In this document: one piece after another, positions 1-8,029 of the stretch | Numbering within the stretch: position 1 is the stretch's first letter | Layout: each line of letters opens with the position of its first letter | Assembly (NCBI GenBank): GCA_947372535.1 | Contig: CANBUA010000049.1 | Span: forward strand, 1-20,316 | Direction of reading: 5' to 3' | Source of the DNA: Burkholderiales bacterium | Lineage (GTDB): Bacteria > Pseudomonadota > Gammaproteobacteria > Burkholderiales > Burkholderiaceae | Length of the DNA: 20,316 nt | Translations under genes and position numbers: made by a program | The notes under the pieces: generated by a model | What the model was told of the DNA's origin: nothing | Database searches by the model: none | The model's input: only the letters and a program-made list of their open reading frames with translations

Positions 1-354
1 AACCGCGACACCCCTCGCCTGGATGGTGACCGGGGGCAGTATGTCGCCCGTTACCGCGAGTTCAAGTACCAGGAAACCTTGTACGAATTGTTCGCGCGGC
101 AATATGAGCTGGCCCGGGTCGATGAAAGCCGCGAAGGCCCGGCGGTGCAAGTGCTGGATGCGGCTGTGCCGCCAGAAACGCGCAGTGGCCCGAAGCGGTT
201 TCGAACGGCGCTGCTGGCGGGTGTGACGGGCTTTTTCCTGCTCCTGGTCTATGTTTTTGTGTCGCACCGAATGAGCGCGCCAGAGGCGGATGGACAAAAG
301 GCCGAGCAGTTGCGTCGCATCAAGTCGGCACTCCGGCGCAGCTTTTGGCGGTGA
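1..354 (+). CDS. Wzz/GNVR-type chain-length determinant protein, C-terminal part (5' end outside window)
   Basis: The reading frame is open from base 1 to TGA at 352-354, giving 117 residues. The first part, with YREFKYQETLYELFARQYE and the following ARVDESREG, is the end of the long periplasmic coiled-coil helix of polysaccharide co-polymerases (GNVR region). VLDAAVPPETRSGPKR follows, the usual Pro-rich linker before the last membrane helix. A hydrophobic segment (ALLAGVTGFFLLLVYVFV) then crosses the inner membrane, and a tail of about 30 mostly charged residues ends the protein. No tyrosine-kinase domain follows, so this is the Wzz type rather than a Wzc fusion. Such proteins set polymer length together with a Wzy polymerase, which fits the EpsG-type gene at 6983. 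Its GC content matches the distal genes and not the block that follows. Family call is firm; the exact pathway is inference. Confidence 0.88.
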   Translation, partial: NRDTPRLDGDRGQYVARYREFKYQETLYELFARQYELARVDESREGPAVQVLDAAVPPETRSGPKRFRTALLAGVTGFFLLLVYVFVSHRMSAPEADGQKAEQLRRIKSALRRSFWR

Positions 355-497
355 ATTGTTCTGGTTTGCGCGATCGTTGCCGTTGGGCGGTGGCCTCCGC
401 TTGATTGCGTTTTTGGGGGGTTCGGTGTCAAACGCTTGAACTCCGGGTTTCGGTTTGAACCTTGCGGCAAAGCGCCGCGCATTTGAGAGAGGTTGTT
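355..497 (+). promoter_or_regulatory. 143-base gap between wzz-type gene and aminotransferase; possible weak terminator and leader
   Basis: This is one of only two gaps longer than 100 bases. An imperfect inverted repeat at 383-404 (GGGCGG against CCGCTT, three G-T pairs) is followed five bases later by TTTTT at 410-414 and could be a weak intrinsic terminator. A second small hairpin, GCGGC 464-468 with GCCGC 474-478, lies just upstream of the ribosome binding site of the next gene. I see no convincing -35/-10 pair. The gap also marks the start of the lower-GC block, so it may be a recombination junction. A promoter here is inference only. Confidence 0.3.
487..492 (+). promoter_or_regulatory. 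Ribosome binding site of the aminotransferase gene
   Basis: GAGAGG lies five bases before ATG 498. It favours this start over an upstream in-frame TTG at 462, which has no comparable site and would add 12 residues unlike the family's N-terminus. Confidence 0.7.
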
Positions 498-1664
498 ATG
501 TCGCAACGCACCAAGGAAAACTTCTTGGTATTTGGTTCTCCCAAGCTCAGCGAAGATGAAATTCAGGAGGTCCTGGACTGTCTTCGGAGCGGTTGGATCG
601 GTACTGGCCCGAGAGTCGCCCGTTTTGAAGATGCGTTCGCTCAGTACAAGGGGCATGAACAAGCGGTTGCGGTCAACTCCTGCACGGCAGCGTTGCATCT
701 GGCACTCAAGAGCCTGGACTTGCAAGCCGGTGATGAAGTAATCACCACGCCCATGACTTTTTGCGCAACTGTAAACGCGATCTTGCATGCTGGCGCGACA
801 CCCGTGCTGGCCGATGTAGACCCCGACACGTTCAACATCGACCCTGTCGAAATCAGGAAGAGAATCTCGCCTCGCACACGCGCCATTCTGCCCGTTCATT
901 TCGCGGGTCGCGCCTGCGACATGGACGCCATCATGGCCATTTCGAAAGAACATGGCTTGGCGGTCATCGAGGACTGTGCGCACGCAATCGAGACTGAATA
1001 CAAAGGTCGTCCCGCTGGCACCTTTGGTGACTTAGGTTGCTTCAGTTTTTATGTGACAAAGAACGTGGTGACGGGAGAAGGGGGCATGTTGTTGGCCCGT
1101 GATCCCGGGAAAATCAATCGTTTGAAGACGCTTGCCCTTCATGGCATGAACAAGGATGCATGGAAGCGTTTCGGAGATGACGGATACAAACACTATCAGG
1201 TAACCGAGGTCGGATTCAAATACAACATGACCGATATGCAGGCGGCCCTGGGCATTCATCAGCTGGAAAAGGTGGAAACCTATTGGAAACGTCGAGAGCA
1301 GATCTGGGGGCAATACATGGAGGCTTTTGCCGATTTGCCCGTGGCGCTGCCCGCACCTCCTGAGGCCGAGACTCGTCATGCATATCATCTGTTCAGCCTG
1401 CTTATTGATCCGGATCGCTCACCAGTTGCGCGAGATGAATTCCTGGACAAAATGACCAAAAAGCATATAGGGGTGGGTGTCCACTACGTCAGCTTGCCTG
1501 AGCACCCTGTCTATCAAAGTCTTTTGGGGTGGCGGACTGAAGATTTTCCGCATGCGAAGCTCATAGGAGAGCGCACCGTCAGTCTGCCGATTTCTGCCAA
1601 GCTCACGGATGAGGATGTGCTTGACGTCATCGAGGCTGTGCGGTCCATCTTGGCGCCGAACTGA
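498..1664 (+). CDS. DegT/DnrJ/EryC1/StrS-family PLP sugar aminotransferase
   Basis: A 388-residue cytoplasmic enzyme of the usual length for the family, which transfers an amino group (normally from glutamate) to a keto-sugar nucleotide. Asp159 in VIEDCAHAIE should hold the pyridine nitrogen of PLP. Lys188 in FSFYVTKNVVTGEGG is the Schiff-base lysine. The segment GFKYNMTDMQAALG near residue 240 is the conserved region that follows. The lysine context resembles ArnB and related 4-aminotransferases more than the 3-aminotransferases, but the substrate cannot be fixed. No dehydratase or dehydrogenase that would make the keto-sugar is nearby, so the precursor must come from elsewhere. It is the first gene of the lower-GC block and is separated by 37 bases from the flippase. 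Confidence 0.93.
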   Translation: MSQRTKENFLVFGSPKLSEDEIQEVLDCLRSGWIGTGPRVARFEDAFAQYKGHEQAVAVNSCTAALHLALKSLDLQAGDEVITTPMTFCATVNAILHAGATPVLADVDPDTFNIDPVEIRKRISPRTRAILPVHFAGRACDMDAIMAISKEHGLAVIEDCAHAIETEYKGRPAGTFGDLGCFSFYVTKNVVTGEGGMLLARDPGKINRLKTLALHGMNKDAWKRFGDDGYKHYQVTEVGFKYNMTDMQAALGIHQLEKVETYWKRREQIWGQYMEAFADLPVALPAPPEAETRHAYHLFSLLIDPDRSPVARDEFLDKMTKKHIGVGVHYVSLPEHPVYQSLLGWRTEDFPHAKLIGERTVSLPISAKLTDEDVLDVIEAVRSILAPN

Positions 1665-1701
1665 AACCCATCGAGACAACAGCACATCGTTTGCATTCAA
1701 C

Positions 1702-2976
1702 GTGAAATTGCTTGTGTCACGCCGACACTTCCTACATGACGTGCTCACCTTGTTGACCAGCACTGTGGCGTCACAAGCTCTGCTGTTTGCTGTGTTGCCG
1801 GCGTTGACACGTGTCTACTCGATTGAGCAGTTCGGTATTTTTGGCGCTTACTCAGCTGCTGTCGGCATTCTTGGTATCTTCATCAATCTGAGGTTGGATT
1901 TGTCGGTTGTCACAGCAGACAGCAATGACAGGGCTGCCAAGCTGGTGAAGATGGCGATATGCGTAGCCGGTGCTGGCGCAATGGCCCTGTCATTGCTCGC
2001 ATGGATTGGTTGTCAAATCTATGCCCTGCACACGCATTTGATCGCGCCGCAGTGGATATGGACAACTCCTGTTGCTGCGGGTGCCATTGCGGTTTTCAAC
2101 ACATTGGGCAGTTGGCACAACAGACATTCTCGCTTCCGCACAATGGCCAGCTATCGCTTTATTCAAACTGTTTTGCTGGTGGCCTTACAGTTTGTCTTCG
2201 TTGGTATTTGGCCTTTCAAAGATGGGTTGATATGGGGTTCGTTGCTGGCCTACTTGGCCACCGCCATAATCTGGTCGGCTCAGACTTACAGGGAGGATCG
2301 GCCCTTTGTGTCCAAGCGCGAGCCGATCGAATGGAGAGACGCATTTCTCGAGGTTAAAACGTTCTCGCTGCAGGCCATGGGCGTGGATGCGTTGAGCCAG
2401 GTTCTGTATCAATTACCTTTGGTCTTTTTGGGGTATCTTTTTTCTCCGGTCGCCATGGGCTATTACACGCTGACTCAGAGGGTGTTGGCTGTGCCAGCCA
2501 ATCTGGTAGGGAGTTCCGTGGCAGAAGTGTTTCGTCAGCGTGCTACGGCCGCGTTCCATGATAGGGGTGAATGCCGGGAGGTTTTTGTCAAAACGGGATA
2601 CGTGCTTGGCGGAATATCTTTGGCCGTTGGGCTCCCTTTGTTCTGGCTCTTGCCTGACTTGTTTACCATGGTGTTTGGCGCAAAGTGGCGCCCGGCGGCT
2701 GAGTTTGCGCGAATTCTTCTGCCGGTTTATCTGATGAAATTTGTTTCACACCCACTCACTTATGTAATCCTGCTCGCGGGCAAACTGAGGTTCGAGTTGT
2801 GGCTGCATGTGATCATGTTGGGTTTTCTGGCATCTGGCATGGCCATCGCTGGGTACATTCAGGCATCTGCTCACGCTGTACTTGCCTTCTATGCGGTCGC
2901 TTATGCGCTGTGTTATCTGGCGTATTTGGTTTACTCCTTAAAGCTTTCAAGAGGTCAATTTGTCCGCAACACTTGA
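1702..2976 (+). CDS. wzx: Wzx-type polysaccharide flippase (MOP superfamily)
   Basis: An integral membrane protein of about 424 residues with roughly a dozen hydrophobic segments, expected to move lipid-linked repeat units across the inner membrane. The N-terminal pattern FLHDVLTLLTSTVASQALLF, then PALTRVYSIEQFGIFG, is typical of the Wzx/RfbX family. So is the central SPVAMGYYTLTQRVLAVPAN segment, which continues to SSVAEVFRQR. The start is uncertain. GTG 1702 is chosen because it gives a family-like N-terminus without overlapping the aminotransferase, but it lacks a clear ribosome binding site; GTG 1714 and GTG 1741 are alternatives, and ATG 1609 would add residues unlike the family. This is the most AT-rich gene of the window (two sampled 60-base lines are 45-47% GC). 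Its 3' end overlaps the next gene by 17 bases. Confidence 0.88.
   Translation: MKLLVSRRHFLHDVLTLLTSTVASQALLFAVLPALTRVYSIEQFGIFGAYSAAVGILGIFINLRLDLSVVTADSNDRAAKLVKMAICVAGAGAMALSLLAWIGCQIYALHTHLIAPQWIWTTPVAAGAIAVFNTLGSWHNRHSRFRTMASYRFIQTVLLVALQFVFVGIWPFKDGLIWGSLLAYLATAIIWSAQTYREDRPFVSKREPIEWRDAFLEVKTFSLQAMGVDALSQVLYQLPLVFLGYLFSPVAMGYYTLTQRVLAVPANLVGSSVAEVFRQRATAAFHDRGECREVFVKTGYVLGGISLAVGLPLFWLLPDLFTMVFGAKWRPAAEFARILLPVYLMKFVSHPLTYVILLAGKLRFELWLHVIMLGFLASGMAIAGYIQASAHAVLAFYAVAYALCYLAYLVYSLKLSRGQFVRNT
2949..2954 (+). promoter_or_regulatory. Ribosome binding site selecting a TTG start
   Basis: AAGAGG lies five bases before TTG 2960, inside the end of the flippase gene. It supports the rare TTG start over the next in-frame candidate, GTG 3002, which has no such site. 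Confidence 0.65.
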
Positions 2977-4183
2977 ATCCGTCAAGTCACCTTCGCGAAA
3001 CGTGCTGCATCTGATTGAGGGCTATGCGGCAACGGGCGAGAATTACGTGTTTGAGCAGGTGAACTCACAGGGCCCGTTTGTTGGGCACATCCTGGCCGAG
3101 TGGAAGTTGACGTTTCCGTTTGATCCAATTGAGGATGCACGTAAGAGTTACTTCCGACGAGTTGCTCGAAACGAGTTAATTGAGCGAGTCGTCCGGTTCT
3201 TGGCCCGGCGCGTGATCGAAAGCCCCTATCTGTGGTGCTTGAACCGATATTTCGATGCAGAGGCACGTGCGAGAAAGGCCTGTCTTGTGCATGCGCATTT
3301 CGGAATGATGGGTTACAAGTGCCTAACGTTGGTCCGCCATGCCAGGTTGCCCATGGTCGTGACCTTCTATGGTGTGGATGGCAGTCAGGCCTTGCGCGAT
3401 CCTTACTGGCGCCCACGCATCCAATCCATGCTGGCCATGGCGTCGAGGGTGGTAGTCCTTTGCGACGAAGTGAAAGATCGACTTGTTCAGTTGGGGGGCG
3501 ATCCTCGCCGTATCGAGGTTTGGGATATAGGTATTCCCGTCAATGACTACCCGCATCGTTTTCCACGAGCTGTTGGCGAGGCCGGTGTGGTGAAGTTCTT
3601 GATCGTGGCGAGGTTTGTGGAAAAGAAGGGCTACCCCCTACTGCTTGAAGCTTTCGCTCGCCTGGTCAAGGCAGGCCTGCCTGTTCGTTTGACCATTGCG
3701 GGAAATGGCCCGCTTAAGGGACAAATCGAGCAAGGTATCGAGCTTCATGGCATCGCTGATCAGGTGGAGTTGATCGATACAGCAGGTCGCAAGGGCTTCT
3801 TCGACTTGTTCAAACAGTTGCTTCAGGAGCACGATATTTTCGTGTTGCCCTCGATCATCGCCAGCAATGGCGATGACGAGGGAGGCCCGCCCGTGGTCAT
3901 TGCCAATGCTCAGGCCGTTGGCCTACCTGTGATCTCGACACCTGTTGGTGGCATCACGCGTGCCATCTCAGACGGGGAAACGGGCTTTCTTGTCGAGCCT
4001 GGGAGTGTTGACGCCTTGGCTCAATGTATGCGCAGGCTGGTTGAGCAACCGGATTTGCTGGCGCGTGTGAGCCTCAATGCGCGGCGACATGTGGAGTCGA
4101 ATTTCGATGTGGCAAAGCAGTTGCAAAGGGTGCAGCAGATCTACGCTGAAGTGCTGAAAGAAGGAGGCGATTCATGTCGTTGA
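2960..4183 (+). CDS. GT4-family glycosyltransferase (GT-B fold)
   Basis: A 407-residue retaining-type glycosyltransferase. The N-terminal domain carries HAHFGMMGY (about residues 111-119) and TFYGVDGS (135-142), as in the acceptor domain of the GT4 enzymes of colanic-acid-like pathways. The C-terminal nucleotide-sugar domain starts near KFLIVARFVEKKGYPLLLEA and contains LTIAGNGPLKGQIE, then DEGGPPVVIANAQAVGLPV. The EX7E-type motif is altered: Glu307 is kept, but the second Glu is missing (Ala315, Asn316). It should add one sugar to the lipid-linked repeat unit in the cytoplasm; donor and acceptor are unknown. Translation begins at TTG 2960 within the flippase gene, which implies coupling, and its last ten bases overlap the next gene. 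It lies in the lower-GC block. Confidence 0.92.
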   Translation: MSATLESVKSPSRNVLHLIEGYAATGENYVFEQVNSQGPFVGHILAEWKLTFPFDPIEDARKSYFRRVARNELIERVVRFLARRVIESPYLWCLNRYFDAEARARKACLVHAHFGMMGYKCLTLVRHARLPMVVTFYGVDGSQALRDPYWRPRIQSMLAMASRVVVLCDEVKDRLVQLGGDPRRIEVWDIGIPVNDYPHRFPRAVGEAGVVKFLIVARFVEKKGYPLLLEAFARLVKAGLPVRLTIAGNGPLKGQIEQGIELHGIADQVELIDTAGRKGFFDLFKQLLQEHDIFVLPSIIASNGDDEGGPPVVIANAQAVGLPVISTPVGGITRAISDGETGFLVEPGSVDALAQCMRRLVEQPDLLARVSLNARRHVESNFDVAKQLQRVQQIYAEVLKEGGDSCR

Positions 4184-4950
4184 GTGATGCTGATCGCGTG
4201 AAGTTGGCGTATTTCGCGGAGGACGGAGAGTTCCGTGTATGGGGAAAGACTGTATTCAACCAACTGCAAGCCCAGGTTGCCTACACGGAGTTCGCCTTTC
4301 GCGAACATCTGTATGACCTGCTGCGTCAGCACGGCTGGCTGACGTCACCACTGATTGAGAGGCGAGTGCTTGAAATTGGATGCGGTTGGGGCAGGAATTT
4401 CCCGCTGTTCCTGGACATTGGTGTGCCTACCAAACACATCACCGGTGTGGACCTTCTGACGCCGATGATCGAAAGGGCGAAGGCAAACTACCCAGATGCT
4501 CAGTTGCGCAGTGGGGATGTCGCGACCATGACTGATCTGCATGGGCAGCATGATCTCGTGTTGCTCCACACCACGATGTCGGCCGTGCTGGACGCCCAGG
4601 TGCATCATCAATTGCTTGGCGCCGCGGCCGATTGTCTTCGTCCAGGCGGCTTGCTGGCGATCATGGACATCGTGGAAAGTTACAAAGAAGGGCGAGTGAA
4701 GGCCGGAGAGATTGAGATCACTTTCATTCGCCCCGTCTCTCGGCATCGTATTCGGAGTGAGTTGAGAGCCTTTGGCCTTCAGGAGGTTCGCAACGTCGAA
4801 TTCGGATTGAAGCCACGATTGCGCAACGGAATCTTCGGGCGCATTGGCCGCTGGGTCCGGCATCCGATTTTGCTCCGATGGCTAGCAGATGCCATCCATG
4901 CTTTGCCCGGTGCGCCTTCTCACTATCTCGTGGCCTGGAAGAAGGGTTGA
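4174..4950 (+). CDS. Class I SAM-dependent methyltransferase
   Basis: A 258-residue protein with a Rossmann-type methyltransferase core. VLEIGCGWGRNFP (about residues 65-77) is motif I for SAM binding, ITGVDLLTPMIERAKANYPD is motif II with the acidic residue for the ribose, and LRPGGLLAIMDIVE is the later core strand region. ATG 4174 is firmly set by AAGGAGG at 4161-4167, six bases upstream, and overlaps the preceding gene by ten bases. A methyltransferase in this setting probably methylates a sugar hydroxyl or the end of the chain, but the sequence does not show the target. The basic, aromatic C-terminal part (RWVRHPILLRWLADAIHALP) could touch the membrane. It is followed after three bases by a second methyltransferase. 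Confidence 0.9.
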   Translation: MSLSDADRVKLAYFAEDGEFRVWGKTVFNQLQAQVAYTEFAFREHLYDLLRQHGWLTSPLIERRVLEIGCGWGRNFPLFLDIGVPTKHITGVDLLTPMIERAKANYPDAQLRSGDVATMTDLHGQHDLVLLHTTMSAVLDAQVHHQLLGAAADCLRPGGLLAIMDIVESYKEGRVKAGEIEITFIRPVSRHRIRSELRAFGLQEVRNVEFGLKPRLRNGIFGRIGRWVRHPILLRWLADAIHALPGAPSHYLVAWKKG

Positions 4951-4953
4951 GGA

Positions 4954-5727
4954 ATGCCTGATTGTCAAGCATGTGAGTTCTTTGATGGGCATGTGTGCCG
5001 GGCTCATGGCCGTGCACTGCAGGAGTATGGCCGCCCCATCCCGCCGGCGCCGATTGGTGCATGTACCCTGGCCATCGTCGAATCGTATCGGTCATTGATT
5101 CAACCAGGCATGCGCGTGCTTGAGATCGGTTGTGGAACCTGGCCTTTGCTTAAAACCATCTGCGAAGAAACGGGAGCGAAATACGAGTCGATAGATACTC
5201 AGGCGGAGTATTTTGGGAAAAAGAGCATTGCAACCCGAATCGAAAACCTGCAAAGCCTTTCTTTCGAGGATGAAGAATTTGACCTGGTGATCGGCAACCA
5301 GACCATCGAACATTGGGCCGAATTCGGGTGTCCCACATCCTATGGCTTGTTTCAGTGCTTTCGAGTCTGCAAGCCAGGTGGGCAAGTGATCATGAACGCC
5401 CCGGTTCATTTCCATGGAAGCTCGCCATTCCTGATGGGTGACTTTCAAGCCATCGAAGACTTGTATCGTCCCTATTCCGGTGAAATCCACATCGAGCGTT
5501 GGGGCCACGACACCTCCCCCATGCCGCCGTTCGTGACCTATGAGGACTATCCGCCGCTGGCAGGCAAAGGGGCGTACATCATCGACATCAGGGCTCGAAA
5601 GGATCTGCCTCGTGGCAGTTCACCTCAAGTGCTGCCCTTGCCGATGAAGATTCGCCGTTGGGCCAATTACCCGGCAAGTTTCCTGTGGTATCGGGCCCGT
5701 TTGAAGTTCGGACTGGCAAAGAAGTAA
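4954..5727 (+). CDS. Class I SAM-dependent methyltransferase with N-terminal CCCH cysteine motif
   Basis: A 257-residue protein. VLEIGCGTWPLLKTI (from residue 55) is SAM motif I. YESIDTQAEYFGKKS fits motif II, and FEDEEFDLVIGNQTIEHW, with CKPGGQVIMNAP, matches the later core motifs of the family. Unusually, the first 18 residues hold Cys4-x2-Cys7-x7-Cys15-x2-His18, a spacing that would suit a small metal site; this is inference. The gene begins three bases after the previous stop, and the GAAGG at 4941-4945 is a plausible ribosome binding site. It shows little resemblance to the preceding methyltransferase outside the core, so it is not a recent duplicate. It is the last gene of the lower-GC block. 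The methyl acceptor, presumably a sugar or glycan terminus, is unknown. Confidence 0.88.
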   Translation: MPDCQACEFFDGHVCRAHGRALQEYGRPIPPAPIGACTLAIVESYRSLIQPGMRVLEIGCGTWPLLKTICEETGAKYESIDTQAEYFGKKSIATRIENLQSLSFEDEEFDLVIGNQTIEHWAEFGCPTSYGLFQCFRVCKPGGQVIMNAPVHFHGSSPFLMGDFQAIEDLYRPYSGEIHIERWGHDTSPMPPFVTYEDYPPLAGKGAYIIDIRARKDLPRGSSPQVLPLPMKIRRWANYPASFLWYRARLKFGLAKK

Positions 5728-5736
5728 AGCGAGCAC

Positions 5737-6975
5737 ATGGCACGGCCCAAAACAGGGGTGTTGTACATCTCATACGACGGCATGCTGGAGCCCCTGGGGC
5801 AATCCCAGGTGATGGCCTATTTGCTGCGCTTGTCCCCAGGCGCCGTCGTCCACCTCATCAGCTTTGAAAAGACCGAAGACTGGGCCAATGTGACGGCGCG
5901 TCAACGCATCGAGAACCGGCTGAGCGAAGGCGGTGTGGTCTGGCACCCCATGCGCTATCACAAGCGGCCTTCTGCCTTGGCCACCCTGTGGGACATCTGC
6001 CTGGGCACCCTGACGGGCCTGATGCTGGTGTGGCGCCATGGGCTGAAGCTGGTGCATGCGCGCAGCTACGTGGCCTCGGTCATGGCCTTGGGCATCCAGA
6101 AGCTGACCGGCGCGCGCTTCCTGTTCGACATGCGCGGCTTCTGGCCCGACGAGCGTGTGGATGGTGGCATCTGGCCCAAGGCTTCGCGGCTGTACCGTGT
6201 GGCCAAGTGGTTCGAGCGCAAGTTCCTGCTGCAAGCCGATGCCGTGGTGTCCCTGACCCACACGGCGGTGGGCGACATGGAGGCCTTCGACTACATGCAG
6301 GGTCGGGCGCAGCGCTTCATGGTGATCCCCACGTGTGTCGACCTGGCTCAATTCACCCCGGCCGAGGCGCCGCAGCGTGGGGTCCCTGGCCGGTTCGTGC
6401 TGGGCTATGTCGGGTCGGCAGGGGGCTGGTATCTCTTCGATGAAGCCATCCGCACCTATCAGGCCCTGCTGCGGCATCTCCCGGATGCCGAGTTCCTGAT
6501 CGTCAACCGCAACGAGCACGACTTCATCAAGGCGCGACTGACTGCCATGGGCGTGAGCCTCGATCAGGTGAGGCTGACCGTGGCCAGCCACCACGAGGTG
6601 GTGGGCTTCATCCGCCAGATGGATGCCTGCGTGTTCTACATCAAGCCGGTGTACTCCAAGCGGGCCAGCGCGCCCACCAAGCTGGGCGAACTGCTGGCCT
6701 GTGGCGTGCCCTGCATCACCAACAGCGGCGTGGGCGATTCGGAAGCGGTGATCACCCAGGGCCGGGTGGGAGCGGTGCTGACGCGCTTCGATGAGGCGGC
6801 CCATGAGCAGGGCGTGGTCAATTTGCTGGCCCTCTTGGCCGAGCCAGGCCTGGCCGTCCGTTGCCGCGAGGTGGCCGATGCCGAATTCTCCTTGGTCAGT
6901 GGCGTGGCGCGCTACCGCCAGTTGTACGACCTGCTGATGCCCGCAGAGGGCAAGCGGGCGCCAGTCCAACCCTGA
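5737..6975 (+). CDS. GT4-family glycosyltransferase
   Basis: A 412-residue GT-B enzyme. The opening LYISYDGMLEPLGQSQVMAYL region is a signature of exopolysaccharide GT4 enzymes. FDMRGFWPDER (residues 130-140) lies in the acceptor domain. VIPTCVDLAQF begins the hinge to the nucleotide-sugar domain, and RASAPTKLGELLACGVP (from residue 309) replaces the usual EX7E region in the way typical of this subfamily. It is presumed to add a sugar to the repeat unit in the cytoplasm; donor and acceptor are not readable. ATG 5737 lies nine bases after the preceding stop, with only a weak upstream purine stretch. This gene marks the abrupt return to high GC and GC-rich third positions, in contrast with the genes from 498 to 5727. 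Confidence 0.92.
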   Translation: MARPKTGVLYISYDGMLEPLGQSQVMAYLLRLSPGAVVHLISFEKTEDWANVTARQRIENRLSEGGVVWHPMRYHKRPSALATLWDICLGTLTGLMLVWRHGLKLVHARSYVASVMALGIQKLTGARFLFDMRGFWPDERVDGGIWPKASRLYRVAKWFERKFLLQADAVVSLTHTAVGDMEAFDYMQGRAQRFMVIPTCVDLAQFTPAEAPQRGVPGRFVLGYVGSAGGWYLFDEAIRTYQALLRHLPDAEFLIVNRNEHDFIKARLTAMGVSLDQVRLTVASHHEVVGFIRQMDACVFYIKPVYSKRASAPTKLGELLACGVPCITNSGVGDSEAVITQGRVGAVLTRFDEAAHEQGVVNLLALLAEPGLAVRCREVADAEFSLVSGVARYRQLYDLLMPAEGKRAPVQP

Positions 6976-6982
6976 GTTAGCC

Positions 6983-8029
6983 GTGCTGATCTACGTCATC
7001 ATCTTGCTGCTGGGTCTGGTGCCTGCGGTGCTCAGCGTGTTGGACCGCCGCAGCAGCAAGCTGGCGTTCGTGGCTTATGCCCTGTTGCTGATCTTGTTCA
7101 CGGGTTTGCGCGATCAGATCGGGCCAGATTGGACCGGCTACGAGAACAAGATGAACAAGGTTCTGGCGGACGGGCTGCCCGACATCCTGTTTCAGGTCGA
7201 GCCGGTGTTCAATTTGCTCAACCTGGGATCTGACGCACTCGGGCTGGGTTTGTATGGCGTTCACCTGGTTTGTGCCTTCCTGTTTGTTGGCGGTGTCGCG
7301 GCTTTCGCGCTGCGGACCACCTACCCCTGGGTCGCCATGACCGTGGTGGTGCCATATCTGGTATACGTGATCTCGATGAGCGGCGTGCGGCAAGCCGCCG
7401 CCATGGGCATCTGTTTCTTCATGTTGTCCCAATGGTGGCAGTTGTCTTTACCCAAGCGTCTGGGGTACATCCTGCTGGCAGTCATGTTCCATTCAAGTGC
7501 GGTGGTGTTCCTGATCTTCCTGGTCGTCGGGGTGCGCATGCGCACCTCTACCAAGGTGGCCCTGGTCCTGCTGATGGTGGCCCTGGTGGCCGGCATCCAG
7601 GTCGCTTCCAGCTTCATGGACAAGTACAACGCCACCTATGTCGAAAAGAACGTCGAATCCAAGGGGGCCCTGGTCCATGTGATGTTGTCGGCGTTCCCGG
7701 CCATGCTGTACCTGGCTTTCAAGAAGCGCATCGATGCCGCTGGCCTGGGTGGCGGTCTGCTCACTTTGGCTTCATGGATGGTGCTGCTGTTGGTGCCCCT
7801 GACCTTTGTCTCCAGCACGGCAGCCAGCCGGCTGTCTTTGTATTTTTCTTTCCTGCAGATGTGGATCTATCCGGCCTTGATTCACGTCTACGGTCAGGCC
7901 CGATCCACCATGGCGGCCTATGTCGCGGTGCTGACCTTGGCGGTGTTCACGGTGTACTTTGTGTTGGGCACGCATGCCTATGCCTACCTGCCGTACCAGA
8001 ACGTGCTGACGGGGGTCATCGATTGGTGA
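6983..8029 (+). CDS. EpsG-family membrane protein, probable Wzy-like polysaccharide polymerase
   Basis: A 348-residue polytopic membrane protein with about ten hydrophobic segments. Family hallmarks are FTGLRDQIGPDWTGYENK in the first periplasmic loop (about residues 39-56), an acidic stretch ending QVEPVFNLLN, and ISMSGVRQAAAMGICFFML, the conserved SGxRQ segment that follows a membrane helix. EpsG proteins are thought to polymerise repeat units at the outer face of the inner membrane, the Wzy role, so this gene is the natural partner of the Wzx flippase and Wzz-type regulator upstream. The start is GTG 6983, seven bases after the preceding stop and without a strong ribosome binding site, so low or coupled translation is likely. 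It is followed by a gap of about 150 bases. Confidence 0.9.
   Translation: MLIYVIILLLGLVPAVLSVLDRRSSKLAFVAYALLLILFTGLRDQIGPDWTGYENKMNKVLADGLPDILFQVEPVFNLLNLGSDALGLGLYGVHLVCAFLFVGGVAAFALRTTYPWVAMTVVVPYLVYVISMSGVRQAAAMGICFFMLSQWWQLSLPKRLGYILLAVMFHSSAVVFLIFLVVGVRMRTSTKVALVLLMVALVAGIQVASSFMDKYNATYVEKNVESKGALVHVMLSAFPAMLYLAFKKRIDAAGLGGGLLTLASWMVLLLVPLTFVSSTAASRLSLYFSFLQMWIYPALIHVYGQARSTMAAYVAVLTLAVFTVYFVLGTHAYAYLPYQNVLTGVIDW

Noticed and set aside
392..408. Possible sigma-54 promoter (TGG...TTGATTGC)
   Set aside because: The GG and GC elements do not have the required ten-base spacing: the bases at 404-405 are AT.
462..497. Upstream TTG start extending the aminotransferase by 12 residues
   Set aside because: No ribosome binding site precedes it, whereas GAGAGG is well placed before ATG 498, and the added residues do not resemble the family.
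5770..6969. A 399-codon open frame on the minus strand
   Set aside because: It is opposite the GT4 gene at 5737-6975 and has the His/Gln/Ala bias of an antisense shadow, with no family motif and no ribosome binding site.
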